DNA of 64,000 nt from Takakia lepidozioides (lineage: Eukaryota; Streptophyta; Takakiopsida; Takakiales; Takakiaceae). Position numbers and translations under genes: made by a program. The stretch lies in contig CM060732.1 in assembly GCA_030704615.1 (NCBI GenBank), positions 17,174,001-17,238,000 on the forward strand, read 5' to 3'. The first letter of the stretch is position 1, and every line of letters starts with the position of its first letter. A model generated the notes under the pieces. That model saw nothing but the letters and a program-made list of their open reading frames with translations, made no database searches and was not told the DNA's origin. Of this stretch, positions 1-10,960 are shown one piece after another.

Positions 1-1717
1 AAAGGGAAGCATGTGGGTGAAAATTCTATCCATGATATGTGAAACCAAGCTTAGAGCATTGAAGAGCTTGGAGCACATGTGGGAGATCATTGGAGGTGGT
101 CTTCATGAAGAAATGAGATTGTGGCTCAAGGCATGCATAGCAACTTCAACCATACATTAGCATGTGACAAGTCAAGGAAGGGGAAGGTGAAGCTCATGTA
201 TTCATTCCCTTCTTGCTTAAGTTTTGTGGTGGATGGTTGATCAAGCAAGTGATGTTTATGTGGAGCATGCTCTTTAGGGCTTATGACTTCAAGTTTGAGA
301 AGATGAGCTCTTGAATAGAGGTGTGGATACACATTATTGTGAATGAAGACAACACCTAGGTCAAAAGGTGGAAATGTGTGTGACTAGCCAATGCAAGGGA
401 AAGCACATGGCATACAAAATTCAAATTGAAGAGGCTTGGCATTTGTCATTGGGCACATTAGCTTGATATGAGTTCCGAGGAGATCAAGAGGAACTTGTCA
501 ATTTGATGAATGCATTGCAAGATAAGGCAATGCAATCTTGCATGCATGTTAGGGGGGAAGATACTATGAAGAAGGTGTTTCTCACCATCACATAAGCTCC
601 TTAAGGCTTGGGGTAGAAGCATGGATGAGGAGCAATAATGTGATTATGGTGTTTCTTACTATACTCTACAAACCCTAGTCTCCATACATGTCAAAAACTG
701 GGTATGGCTCATTCTGCCCACCATACAGTTTTCTGAAAGAATATGGCTCATTCTGCCCATCACACAGTTTCTGACAAGAGTATGGCTCCCTACCCAACAT
801 ATATTTTTGTGAAAAGTGTATGGATACAAGGGGAGAGACTTTGCCTACCATACGTTTCAGTAAAAGTGTATGATATCTAGGGTATATCTGGAGGAGTATT
901 GCCTTTGGAGGATCTTTGGGGGGTCCTTGGAGGAGCTTTTGGAGGAGTTTTTGAAGAGCTTTTAGAGGGGTATTTGGTGGACTATTTGGGGTCTTGGAGG
1001 GCCAAGTTTTGGGAGGCTCTTGGGGCCTTGAGTACAGTTTGGAGTTCCATTGTGCAAGGTGCCTTAGTGAGATTGTTTGAGAGACATCTTGAGGGCTCCT
1101 GGAGAGTTATTTGAGGGACCCCTGAAAGGTAGTCTTGTCTATTGCTCCAGCAAGAGAGTGTGGAGATAGGGTAGTGGGATGAGAGCATTCTGGGGTTAGG
1201 AATTGTTTTAGTCTCTCTTCCTTGTAGTCTTTCACCCTCTTTGTAGGTCAAAACCTTTCCGTAGGTGGAGGGAAGAATCAGTCCGGGTTTGGGCTGGGGT
1301 GTCTTGCAGGAGCGATTGTGGAGTGTTTGTGGTGTGGGGAAGTTACTGTTTGATTTTCTTGTGTTTGGATCCCCTCCACACTTGCATGCTTGACTGTGCG
1401 CCATGTTAGCTTTGTGTGGGCGCTTGTTTTCATAGGAGGTTGGTCCGGATTTGATCACCAGCCAATCCTAGAACATGCTGTTGGTGGTGAGGCTGGGGTG
1501 ATGACTAGTCAGACCATCATTGCTTCTCCTGTGGTGAGGTTGGGGTGATGACCAGCCAACCATAGGAGTGTTTGCGGTGGATGCAGGTGCAGGTACATGT
1601 TTATGTTACGAACCTAGTAGTCTAAGCCATAAGCAGCAACATGTTCTCTACCCGGTTACCTTGTGGAAAGGGGGGTTAGAGACAGGTTTACAACAGGTAT
1701 GGTTGTGAGTTTTCATC
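1..1717. other. Non-coding lead-in to the gypsy element; probable LTR/leader region
   Basis: No convincing gene is visible. A purine run at 549-561 (TTAGGGGGGAAGA) looks like a polypurine tract, which would place an LTR start just after it. Positions 690-880 hold four degenerate subrepeats of about 45-58 bp, each with a version of GTATGGCTCATTCTGCCCA followed by CATACAGTTT. Such subrepeats are common in LTR or leader sequence. I could not find a matching 3' LTR after 21250, so the LTR limits remain undefined. The two longer ORFs here (899-1114 + and 982-1458 -) resemble nothing I know and overlap each other. Confidence 0.35.
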
Positions 1718-3310
1718 ATGGAGGTGCCACCAGTTGTTGAGGGGAGTGCCTATACGAGCACCAGTGATACTAGTGGGTACACAAGACGAGGTGTGCGGTT
1801 TAGGCCACCTTCACCTTCAATGTCTTCTGAGGAGGGTTCAGACTCTGAGTCAGGAGGATTCTCGCCAAGGGTGCAAGCCATTTCCATGCCATTGTTGTGG
1901 AACACAATGGAGGAGATGTATGGAGCTACCAAGGGGCCACGTAGGTACTCTGGAACTGTGGGCACCATCGAGCTAGATGACTTCATACAAGAGTTTGACA
2001 GTTGGTGTGATTTGCAGCAGATGCGCAATCCACAACTATTTACGCCCTTTATGGCGTGGAAAGCGTTGTTTCAGCACTTTGAGGGGCCGCCCATGGATGA
2101 CTACCATGAGTTTAGGCGGGGACATGAGGTGGAGATTAAGGAATGGCGGGTGTATTGGTCACCTGACTATGTCTCCATAACTAGAGGCACAAGGGCAGTG
2201 ATGACACCGGCAGCTACACCGGCAATTTCTGCAAGCAGCAGTGGGACAAGTGGAATAGGAGCTGGGAAGTCCACCCAAGCTCCTATTGCAGCACCAACAC
2301 CCGTGCCTGCCTTTAACCCAGTTGTGGAGTTCTTCGAGGAGTTGAAGAGAAACTATTAGGGAGTGAGGACAGAGAAGTTGCGGAGCTTGCAAGAGTTCCA
2401 ACGGAGGTCTACTGAGAGTTTGAGGGAGGCTTACACTTGCATGAGGCGCTTGATAAACGTGACCCAAGGGTTTACAGAAGCTCAGGCAGTCCAGTTCCGG
2501 TATGGGATCCTGGACAAGGAGCTGAGGAAAAGGGTGCGGGATGCAACTCTCCTACAAGTGACCCAACCCACCTTAGCAAATGTGTTTTTACTGGCAGAGC
2601 GGATAAAGCTCAATATGGTGGAGGAGCGGGTGGTTATGGTGGGGTTTGGTAAGGAGACACAATGAAGTGGAGTTTGTAGCCAACAACAACCAACTCCCCA
2701 ACGTGCTCAAGAAAATAAGGGGGCTCAGACGAAGCCCAGGGAAGGTCGATAGAGAGGATCTTAGATGCAGAGGACTCTTCATTCATTCTCAGGCCAACAA
2801 TAGTCGGGTGTGACTTGTTGGGATTGTGGAGGACCTCATGTTAAGAAGGATTGCCCGGAGAGAAGCAAAGGGCCAACACAGGCACAGCCTACATAATTAC
2901 AGTGTGGGCATTGTGGCAAGTATGGGCATAAAGAGGCCCATTGTTATGACTTGCATCCTAAGCTACGGCCAGGCCAATTCCAAGGGAACAATGGTGGTCG
3001 AGGACGAGGCAATGTAGTCCAGAGAGGTAGAGGAGGCAGAGGTCGTGGTGGAGGTCGTAACCAAAACCAAAGAGCACAGGGTCAGGGTCAAGGTCATGAC
3101 CAAGGTATGGTAGATAGACTTGCCCAGCTAGAGCAACGTCTTGCTGCCATAGCCACTACTCATGTTGCGCCAGCTCTAAGGCTTGAGGTTCAAGCCCCAC
3201 CTGCACAACCTCCTATGCCTAGGGAAGACCAGATTGGTATGGGCTTCATGTATAGAGCCGCACTTGCAGGGCCATTGCATGTATTGGACTCTGCTGCTGC
3301 TATCACTTGA
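1718..3310 (+). pseudogene. gag: gag polyprotein remnant with two zinc knuckles
   Basis: The reading frame opens at ATG 1718 with a Ser/Glu-rich N-terminus, then a capsid-like segment rich in aromatic residues. An in-frame TAG at 2357-2359 interrupts it and the same frame runs on to 2665. After a frame change, two CCHC zinc knuckles can be read. The first (2816-2854) has spacing CX2CX3HX4C (CWDCGGPHVKKDC). The second (2903-2944) has the canonical CX2CX4HX4C (CGHCGKYGHKEAHC). An RG-rich tail (2970-3060) and a short coiled-coil-like segment (QLEQRLAAI) follow. Knuckles plus a basic RGG tail are typical of the nucleic-acid-binding end of Gag. At least one stop and one or more frameshifts make it non-functional. 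Confidence 0.8.
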
Positions 3311-3346
3311 GCAGCAACGTGTGCTCCTGAGCCAAGAGGAGCGGAT

Positions 3347-4363
3347 GTGGATTTTGATCCACAAAGGGGGGAAGCAAGTCGTCAAACAAGGTTTCCACAG
3401 TCATTTATATTGGCTGAGACAGTGCCACCTACGCCATCAATGATACCCGCTCGCCCAAGTGTGTCAGAGGTAGAGCCACGAGTGTCATTAGGGAGAGTTG
3501 GTGTGGCTCGGGAAATGCCAGTGGGTGGTGCTACAAAGCAAGGTGAAGCTAGTGCATTGTTGGGGGCGGCTACGGCGGTTTGCCAAGCTCCATTGTTTTC
3601 TGCAATGACCATTGCGATGTTGGGGATTTGGCCAGCTGTTGTGTTCAGACTAGCAGCTAGACTGTGTGAGAGTGGTGATGCATCGGCACTATGTGCGGAG
3701 ATAGCAGATAAGATACAGTCTATGGATTCTTTGGATTCGAGGGTGAAGTCAGCCACAGCTGCGCCATGGCAAGCGGCAGCTGCACGGTTGCAGGAAATGC
3801 CAGCTAGGCCAGCCATTGAGCGCAGCATGGTGACTCCTGGAGTAGTCCTGGTGGACAATCAAGATGAAGTATTTCAGTTGGGTGGCCCAACTGGGAGGAG
3901 GTATAGGCCACTGCAGGTCTTGTTGGACTTGGGAACACAGCCATTGATGTTGGGGAGAGCAGCAATTGCAGGCTTGAGCCTTACAGAGGCGGACTTGGAG
4001 CCTTGCCCTTTCCAAATTCAAACATCTTTGGGTGGTTCAGAGAAGGCGCGAGGGATTACACGCCATGAGCTCTTCATTCAATTGCAGCCGGATCATCCTA
4101 CGGATGGCTCAGTCATGAGAGCTAAAGCCATTGTTATGGACGCGATGTCCTATGATATGCTTGTTGGTGGGGCTGTGTTGTACCCCATGGGGTTTACTCT
4201 GGACTTTTGGGAGGAAACGACATCCTACAGGTCGGAGTGGCAGTCAGGGGATGGCCGACGTGCACTGCTCCCAGTGCGGTTTATTGGGAATATAGCGGTG
4301 GATCATAGGAACATGATGCCCACATTGGCTGCATTCTCAGGTGTGGTGGCTTGGGGTTGGTGA
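3347..4363 (+). pseudogene. Retropepsin-like protease region of the gypsy element
   Basis: A 338-codon open stretch. The first half (to about codon 165) is Ala-rich linker. The second half contains LLDLGTQPLMLG at about 3922-3957, which matches the active-site loop of retroviral aspartyl proteases (hydrophobic, hydrophobic, D, T/S, G). Here the residue after Asp is Leu, not Thr or Ser. The codon is TTG, one C-to-T change from TCG (Ser). A later DAMSYDMLVGG segment fits the position of the second hydrophobic-Gly strand. Position between gag and polymerase supports the call. The substituted active-site residue suggests the enzyme is inactive. Confidence 0.6.
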
Positions 4364-4544
4364 GCTCTTGGAGGGCAATAGTCATGCAGATGATAGGCCA
4401 CCACCTGACGAGGACAAGCAATTGGCATACAAGGCTGAGTTGCTTCCTCATGTTCCTGTGCATAGCTCACTGTGGGGTACAGTTGGGGATTTGCAGCGAG
4501 TGGCAAGCGAGTATGTGCAATAAGCATGGCAGGAGGCCTTTCCA

Positions 4545-5303
4545 TTGGTGGGTGAGGAGAGTTTGGTGACATCACCTGGACCTCCTCAGTTAGCTCCATT
4601 GGACACAATGCATATTATCTGGCAACAACCTGACTCAGGTATTTGTTTGCTAGACCTGTTTGGAGGCATGAGCATTGGGCTTTCAGGAGTGTTGCAAGAT
4701 AGGAGGATGACATTGCCAAGGACATTCTCCGGTTATGGTTTGCATGATGCACGATCGCATTTGTTTTGGGAGATGTTGCGAGTATTGTGTGACTTGCAAG
4801 TGAGGCAAGTGCAACCTCCAGCTTACATCCTGGAGAATGTTCCTCTCATGGGGGATTATCGGGCCAGGGTTATGGCCAGTGTACATCAGATCCGATCATG
4901 GATTGGACCAGCTGTATTGTTGGATACAGCTACAGTGGGTTCACGGGCACATAGGCCTAGGTTGTGGTGGACCAATCTTGCACCACCAGAGTTGCTCAAG
5001 AGAGCCTATGATTCCATTCAATGGCCACCCAACCTCACGGTTGAGAGCATTTTGGACCAAGGGAGACAACCACAGAGAGTGCGACATGATGATCGTCCAC
5101 CATTGGCGGTGATCAATCGAGTGGGGCAACCACATGCAGCCTTGCCTACACTCATGAGTTTTCCCTCGTCTCATGCTTTTCGAGACGATGGGTTGATTTG
5201 GGACAATGTGCTACATTAATTGGTGGAGCCTAATGCGGATGAGCGAGAGCGGGCAATGGGGTTTGCCACGGGCACTACAGCTGTGCCAGCTCCAACGACG
5301 CAA
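4545..5303 (+). pseudogene. C5-cytosine DNA methyltransferase domain, N-terminal part, retrotransposon-borne
   Basis: Motif I is visible as LLDLFGGMSIGLSGVL (from about 4647), the S-adenosylmethionine-binding loop. Motif VI appears as ILENVPLMGD (about 4826-4855), including the conserved ENV. A motif VIII-like segment, VGSRAHRPRLWW (about 4936-4970), carries the conserved basic residues. The catalytic PCQ loop (motif IV) expected between motifs I and VI is not seen: motif I is followed almost at once by the DARSHLFWEMLRVL helix. This suggests an internal deletion. The frame has a TAA at 5217, then continues as MGFATGTT until the MULE starts near 5304; the rest resumes at 16881. Length and motif order fit a DNMT inserted between protease and RT. 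Confidence 0.82.
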
Positions 5304-5460
5304 TGACGTGAGCGTTGCGCGTGAGCGCGCGAGCGTACGCTCACGCAGGAGTGACGTGGCGTAAGCCTGCACACACGCTGACGTGGCGTGAGCGTCATGT
5401 CAGCATACTGATGTGGCGGTAAATGATGACGTGGCACTGTCCGTCATCTGCCACGTCAGC
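5304..5460 (+). repeat. Left terminal region of the MULE
   Basis: Begins TGACGTGAGCG and contains several copies of GTGAGCG, GACGTGGC and their complements over about 150 bp. It mirrors the right end in reverse orientation. The TGACGTGG words also look like G-box/CRE-type sites; that may be coincidence or may be transposase-binding subterminal repeats. Confidence 0.6.
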
Positions 5461-5912
5461 ATTAACATGTGCCGCCTATAACCGTGGATGGTCCTATGAC
5501 CGTGGAATTAATGCAGGGAATCTTGCCTAAATAGAATCAAGACGAGCGTTGAGGCCTGCAATTGCAGCATCCAACATTGTGCAATTACAAATGCTTGTTT
5601 CACTTTTACAATTACGAGGACGAGAAAATATCCTCACAAAGTGTGCGCCATAAAGGCTGCCACGAGAAGACTTTCATCCCTCCTCAAATAACAATGAGAG
5701 TTAGGATCATCTTCAAAAGATGATTGTAGTGCATAGCGACAGCAAGACATGTAGACTTCGAACGGTGCAATGACAAATGTGCACTACCTAAAAGTTGTCA
5801 CTCAGAGCTCACTCCGTATAGTTGGAGGCCATATCATTGCACCGCCGACGAATTGATGTGAATTACACATTTCAAATCATGGTCGTCCACATACCACATT
5901 GCATAGTTGATG
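5461..5912. other. MULE sequence between the left end and the transposase stop
   Basis: No ORF of note. Presumably the 3' untranslated and subterminal part of the transposase gene. Nothing recognisable. Confidence 0.4.
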
Positions 5913-8900
5913 CTACCCATGTGTTGTATCCCGCTGCAAAAGAGTATCGACCTCGTTGAAACTCATAGTGGCCTGGTGAATGAAGTTGTCATGTTTGGGA
6001 TCGCAAACCATCCTCTTCAAAAATATGAAATACAAATGTTTGCAGGGTATGAATTTACCTCTCTTGCCCAAACTGGTTGATAGCATATTCACAAAATCAG
6101 GACATGTGCAATTGGGGAAGTTGGGGAAATTGGAAACTGTGATGTCGTAGGTCTTGTCATGAACAGCAGATGTGGAAGTGATAATTGTGAATACCCGACC
6201 ATATCCTGGATCGGGTACTTCCGTGGTGCTTCCAACACGAGCTTGGAGCATTCTTGCGGACTCCACTTTGCCAAAGTGTTCAGCGGTTGGAGGGAAACGC
6301 CGAACGAGCTTTCCATCTCGTTTGGTTGGCCACAAGTCAGGATTTGCCGGGGGGACCCAGGAGGACGCAGAAGTAGTAGCACATGCATGGAGTTGGGGTT
6401 GTCTCGCAAGGGAAAAACCTGCCTCCTCCAGCATTTCAATCTCCTGAAAGCTGAGATGTGTTCCCACCTTCACGGGCCAAACGGTTGGAGGAGATGGCTT
6501 CATCACTACGGAAGGACGCACAGTTCCATGCACACATGTGACACAATCATCTGCGCAGAACCAGAACTTGTGGTTCTTGGCTTCTGGTTGACCGTATGGA
6601 CGCATCAAGCCCGTGAAAGTCGAAGCAGGAGTTCGGGCACCACCTCTGGATATAGATGAAGTGCACTTCTCGAAATTAGTTGCCCTGATTGCTGTACATT
6701 TCACACGAGACCCTACACTTGTGCGCTCTATGTGCCAAACGTGGTCGGGGCATGCGGACTCAAGCACATCAAGGGGGTTGTTTCTCTCCTGCACCATTTC
6801 AGTGGCACTGTTTGATGCTGGAGCTTGCCGTCGTGTTGGAGGTTCCTCCACAATGGAGGTTCCGGACATGGAGCTGTCATGCAGGGGAACACGAGGCTTC
6901 GAGAAGTTATCACGGTCTACCCTGTAGGAATCTGAATCCGAACCAGGTGGAGTGTTCAATTTCCTCTTACAGGAGCCGAATCTCTCCTCCCCTTCAAGAT
7001 GTGGAACTCTAGAAACAAGTGGCGTTCCCTGGGCATATATGCTCACCGCCCGTGCTATCTTGATTGGATCCCCAGATCTCCCTTGCCACCAACCCCACCT
7101 CGTAAGAAATCACGGTATCGGGTTTGTTGTTGCAAGGCACGTATCAAATCATCTGCTGTTGCCACATACAAATCCCGACCTCGTTTCCCAGACTGCTGCA
7201 ACCACGCGTTGTGCACAGTTTCTGCCAAATTGCAAGATGGCATGTCCGCCATTTCCTCAATGGACATGTTCTGCAAAGTGCAGAACCACACTTCAAAACA
7301 GTGAACAGAAAACAACATAAAGAAAGCGAGGACACAATAAAATGGAAAGCAAATGTATGAAAAAACAATAAATATAAGCCTCGTACCAATGGCATGGCTG
7401 CTCCCCACTGTCTATACCGGAAGTGCCAAAACGCCAGCCAATCTTCCAATGCTCTCATACTCTCAAGTGATGCAGCTCCAGAAGAGAACCACCAGGCACG
7501 AATTGTCTGGAACAAAGCGTCCGCCTCCTTCATTGTTCTAGCATCTTTATACTCTTTGCACAATTTACGGTGCTGAGTCTGCATCTCTGGTTTGATGTCC
7601 GACTTTGTATGTTTTTCCAGAGATTGTGTCCAATGGAATAGACATGTACGCTCTCTTCCTCGCATAGGCACTTTTGGGTCGCCCGATCCGAAGACAATAC
7701 GAACAGCGTTGAAATTTGCTTGAGCACTATCCGCCATGAAACCTGCAAAATTTGGAGATGGCAGCCCATGACACGTATCAGGGAATTCCACATGAGCTTC
7801 TGGGATTCCGTATCCTCAGATTGCATGTCACAAACTGCAATTGTCATAACTCGTTGGTACACTGGATCGTAGACATGACAAGCCATTGTCGTCCAATCCT
7901 TCACTCGTTTCACATGATCAAACATAAGAAAACAGTTCTGCAAGTCCCCAGTCTTCTACATCCGCTTCACGAGGCTAACCCCACTGCCCTCCCCAACAGT
8001 CGACATTTTGAAAAGAAAAACTTTGATGGCACCTTGACCCGGGAATACATTGTCCTGGATGTAATCGTATTTGCTCACTCGTTTCAATTCCAAAATATTG
8101 TCTATGTAGCCTCTGATCCCAGAGCCCATTCTCAATGCATTGATCTGATGCCGAATGTTCGGTGAACTTAAAGTGGAGAAATGATCCATGACCAGGTCCA
8201 ATGCTGCACCGTCAAGTTTAGTCCCCACAGAATCCCCTTCACTCAAAATATGGCTTTCCAAGAAGGACTTGCTTGCGCCAAGAGCAATTGCAGATGTTGT
8301 TGCGGATGGGTTTCTCCCGAACTCCTGTTTAATCAACCTCGATACTGTCTCAACACTCTCCCTGTAATCCCCCTTCGAGACAGGATGGTTATGGAATCCG
8401 AAATGCACACAAGCTCTTGTCATTGTTTTCAAACGGTGGACAACATAGTACATTCTTGCTCCGCAGAGCGCCAAGCAGGATGGCACAAGTTTGCAGAATT
8501 TGCAGACGAAAGTGTTTGCCGGTGGAGGGGCAGTCCCGGGTGAAATGGATTTTCCGCCAAACCCTCCCATTCGCTTTGATTATGAACCCCAGACTGAAAA
8601 AAGTGTCTGCAATTCAAATTATCACACCTAAGGTGTCCATTGCAAACTGTCCTCCTGAAAACAAGCTTGTCATCATTCTGAATATTGGATGTTTTTGTTC
8701 TGCACCACGGGTGCCCGTCGTGTTTCTTGTCCATTCCATGCATCATGATTGTTACACCTCCAACTCGCGGAGGAGGAGGCAGCTTGAATAGGATATCGCC
8801 ATCAAAAGTCTCCGGCAAGAACTTCACAGGCACCTGCTTCAAAGATTCCCAATCAATTCCCCGCAACTCACTTTTGAATCCAGCCATTCCTCCCATCGCC

Positions 8901-9387
8901 CGCAATTTTGGAATGACACTACAAATCTCTTCTTCATCAGCTTCTCCAACCACAGTAGGAAGGACTGGATTTGGAATTTCACTTATGTCATCATCGGAAG
9001 AATCCGAAAGCTCAACGATTGGAGTGGATGACGTCTGTTCTTTTTTCACCACCACCTCCCTCTTGTCTTCAACGACCAAAGCAGCAGTCCCGGGTGTCAC
9101 ATATGACCCAAGGGACTTTCGCCGAGGCTCTCCAAGTACTCTGTATCGACCAGGACGCACTCTCCAGTGGCTGATATGAGCCGTCTCATCACGGTTTTGG
9201 AAAGAGTATTTCAACAACTTCCCTTTAAGATCGTACACCTCTTTCTCCAAAAAGATGGAGCCATTCTGCAGCTGAAAACGGGTAGCCAAGACATGTTCCA
9301 GAACAATTGCAAATCCATTGTCAAGGACTTCCTGGAGAACGGCACTGGTTTGTTGTCAGAGAAGAACTCCGCTTCAGAAGAAGCCAT
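5913..9387 (-). pseudogene. MULE transposase: GCM/WRKY-like zinc fingers, DDE domain, C-terminal SWIM zinc finger
   Basis: Reading from the ATG at 9387 leftward. The N-terminal half has a Cys/His cluster (HLRCDNLNCRHFF, about 8620) followed by CKFCKLVPSCLALC and HFGFHNHP (about 8400-8510), a GCM/WRKY-type zinc-binding arrangement seen in MULE transposases. The catalytic region reads VYDPVYQRVMTIAVCDMQSE, then GFMADSAQANFNAVR and CLFHWTQSLEKHTK (about 7600-7900). An intron of about 110 bp lies near 7274-7387. The end has a SWIM finger: CTCPDF, then PCKHLYF (about 6010-6100). The gene is broken: TAG near 7954, and frame changes near 9345, 8535, 7755 and 7070. SWIM plus this DDE pattern places it with MULE/FAR1-related transposases. 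Confidence 0.8.
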
Positions 9388-10261
9388 CTTCCTTCCTCGC
9401 GTACGTTTGTACCTTGCTATCGCAGATCTAGTGTAAATCGCAGATCTAGTGTAAATCGGTTTACTGATGTCTCCAGAACACAGTTGAAGAATGAACAGAG
9501 AATATGGCGGAGGAAGCTCAGACAATGACTGTGCATATTATGTTATTCTTTCCAGATATGCAGCCGTCCATTTTAATTAATTTTTTTGTGGGCCCAGTGG
9601 TCAGAGTATCCCTAGGAGCAGTGTCGGCAGCTGTTAAACCGTTAACCAGAACCTCATCAATAAACCCAATAACAAAGCCGACTTCCTGGAAGCATGCCAC
9701 AGGATCTGAGGATGGGATTGCAGATTAAGTAAATGTATCTTTATACTACTACCAATGATCATGCGTACCTGGAAAGTTCCAAATGTGAAACGAATGTGGG
9801 GTTTGGCTAACAATGATGACCGTGTATGATATTCCAAGATTTGTCATCAAACTCTCGTTCATTTACATTTATTTGTGTAAGACTGTGCGCCAAGATTTCT
9901 GGGATTCGCTGTTATTTTTAAATATTGAAACCGTTCTAATAAAGAACACGCCGTTTATTTTGGGCGACACACGTCAGACATCCATAACTGAATACGAACA
10001 GCTGTACACCAATTGCTGGCATGTGCACTAATAAGGGAACGACTATGTGTAACGGTCACACGAGAGGGAATCCGATGCTTCTAGAGACACGCAAGAACGC
10101 AGACAATCCCGCAAGAAATCGGGAGTCACTGCGTTTTTCTACTTTTCGCGCTTAGAGAGAGAGTGGTAGTCAAGCTGGAGAGGGTTCCTTCTACAATACG
10201 AAAGAGAAGAAAGTCTCTTTATTTTACTTCCCTTAGAGAGAGACGCAGAGCAAGAGAGCAA
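9388..10261. promoter_or_regulatory. Divergent spacer between the MULE transposase and the accessory gene
   Basis: No gene. It should hold both promoters because the genes point away from each other. An 18-bp direct repeat (ATCGCAGATCTAGTGTAA, twice in a row) lies at about 9420-9455. No clear TATA box could be assigned. Confidence 0.4.
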
Positions 10262-10731
10262 ATGACGAGGCGTCGTTTGTTGGAGAACACAGGGCCAAGG
10301 CAGCAGGTGAACGCGGAGACTGATTCAGAAGAGCAGACGGAGACTGAGGCAGCGGCTGTGACACAGTTGGTGATAAGAGTGCGCCAGCCTGTGGATGCAG
10401 AGATGATTCGCAGGGACACTGAAGGAGGTGGAAGCACGCGGAACGCCGAACCGGTAGAAGGTCCAGAAACCCTAGAGCAGACAGAAATTCCAGCAGACGT
10501 GAGAGGGAAGAGGAAAGCTGCAGAAGGGGATCCAATTTCAAAACCTAAGAAGGCGCCACTAAGTTTTATCTAACTTACATTTCATTGTTGAAGATATGCG
10601 TAGAGATTGAGTGGAATGTCCCAGACAGGGATTGTCGCTACCGACCATCACAAAGGTGATTTGGTTTCTACTCCTCTGCTAAGGGTTTACCGCACAATGA
10701 GTGGGTGACTATCGGTACAGTCATTCACTGT

Positions 10732-10960
10732 TGTTCAGATCATACAATCTGTCTGATTGCCTTTCAAGGAGTCCTTCCTCTTCCCTTCTTTAGCAGGAAC
10801 TACTGAATTGCGAGCGTCGTTAACGCCATTCGATTCTCCTCATGAGATTTATGTACCTATGTGTTTGAAGAGAGAGTGAGGGTCGGCATACCGTCAATCA
10901 TCGTTGTTCAGATCATACAGTCTGTCTGATTGCCTTTCAAGTAGTCCTTCCTCTTTCCAT
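10732..10960 (+). repeat. Duplicated segment in intron 1 of the MULE accessory gene
   Basis: The segment TTGTTCAGATCATACARTCTGTCTGATTGCCTTTCAAG, here in outline, occurs near 10732-10790 and again near 10905-10960 with few changes. Degenerate GTCGTTAACGCCATTCG words at about 10815 and 11108 in the same intron resemble the palindromes of intron 5. Confidence 0.6.

Noticed and set aside
982-1458. 158-codon ORF on the - strand before gag
   Set aside because: No motif, overlaps a + strand ORF, and lies in probable LTR/leader sequence.
3382-3858. 158-codon ORF antisense to the protease region
   Set aside because: Mirror of the Ala-rich + strand frame; the + strand has the protease motif and the right context.
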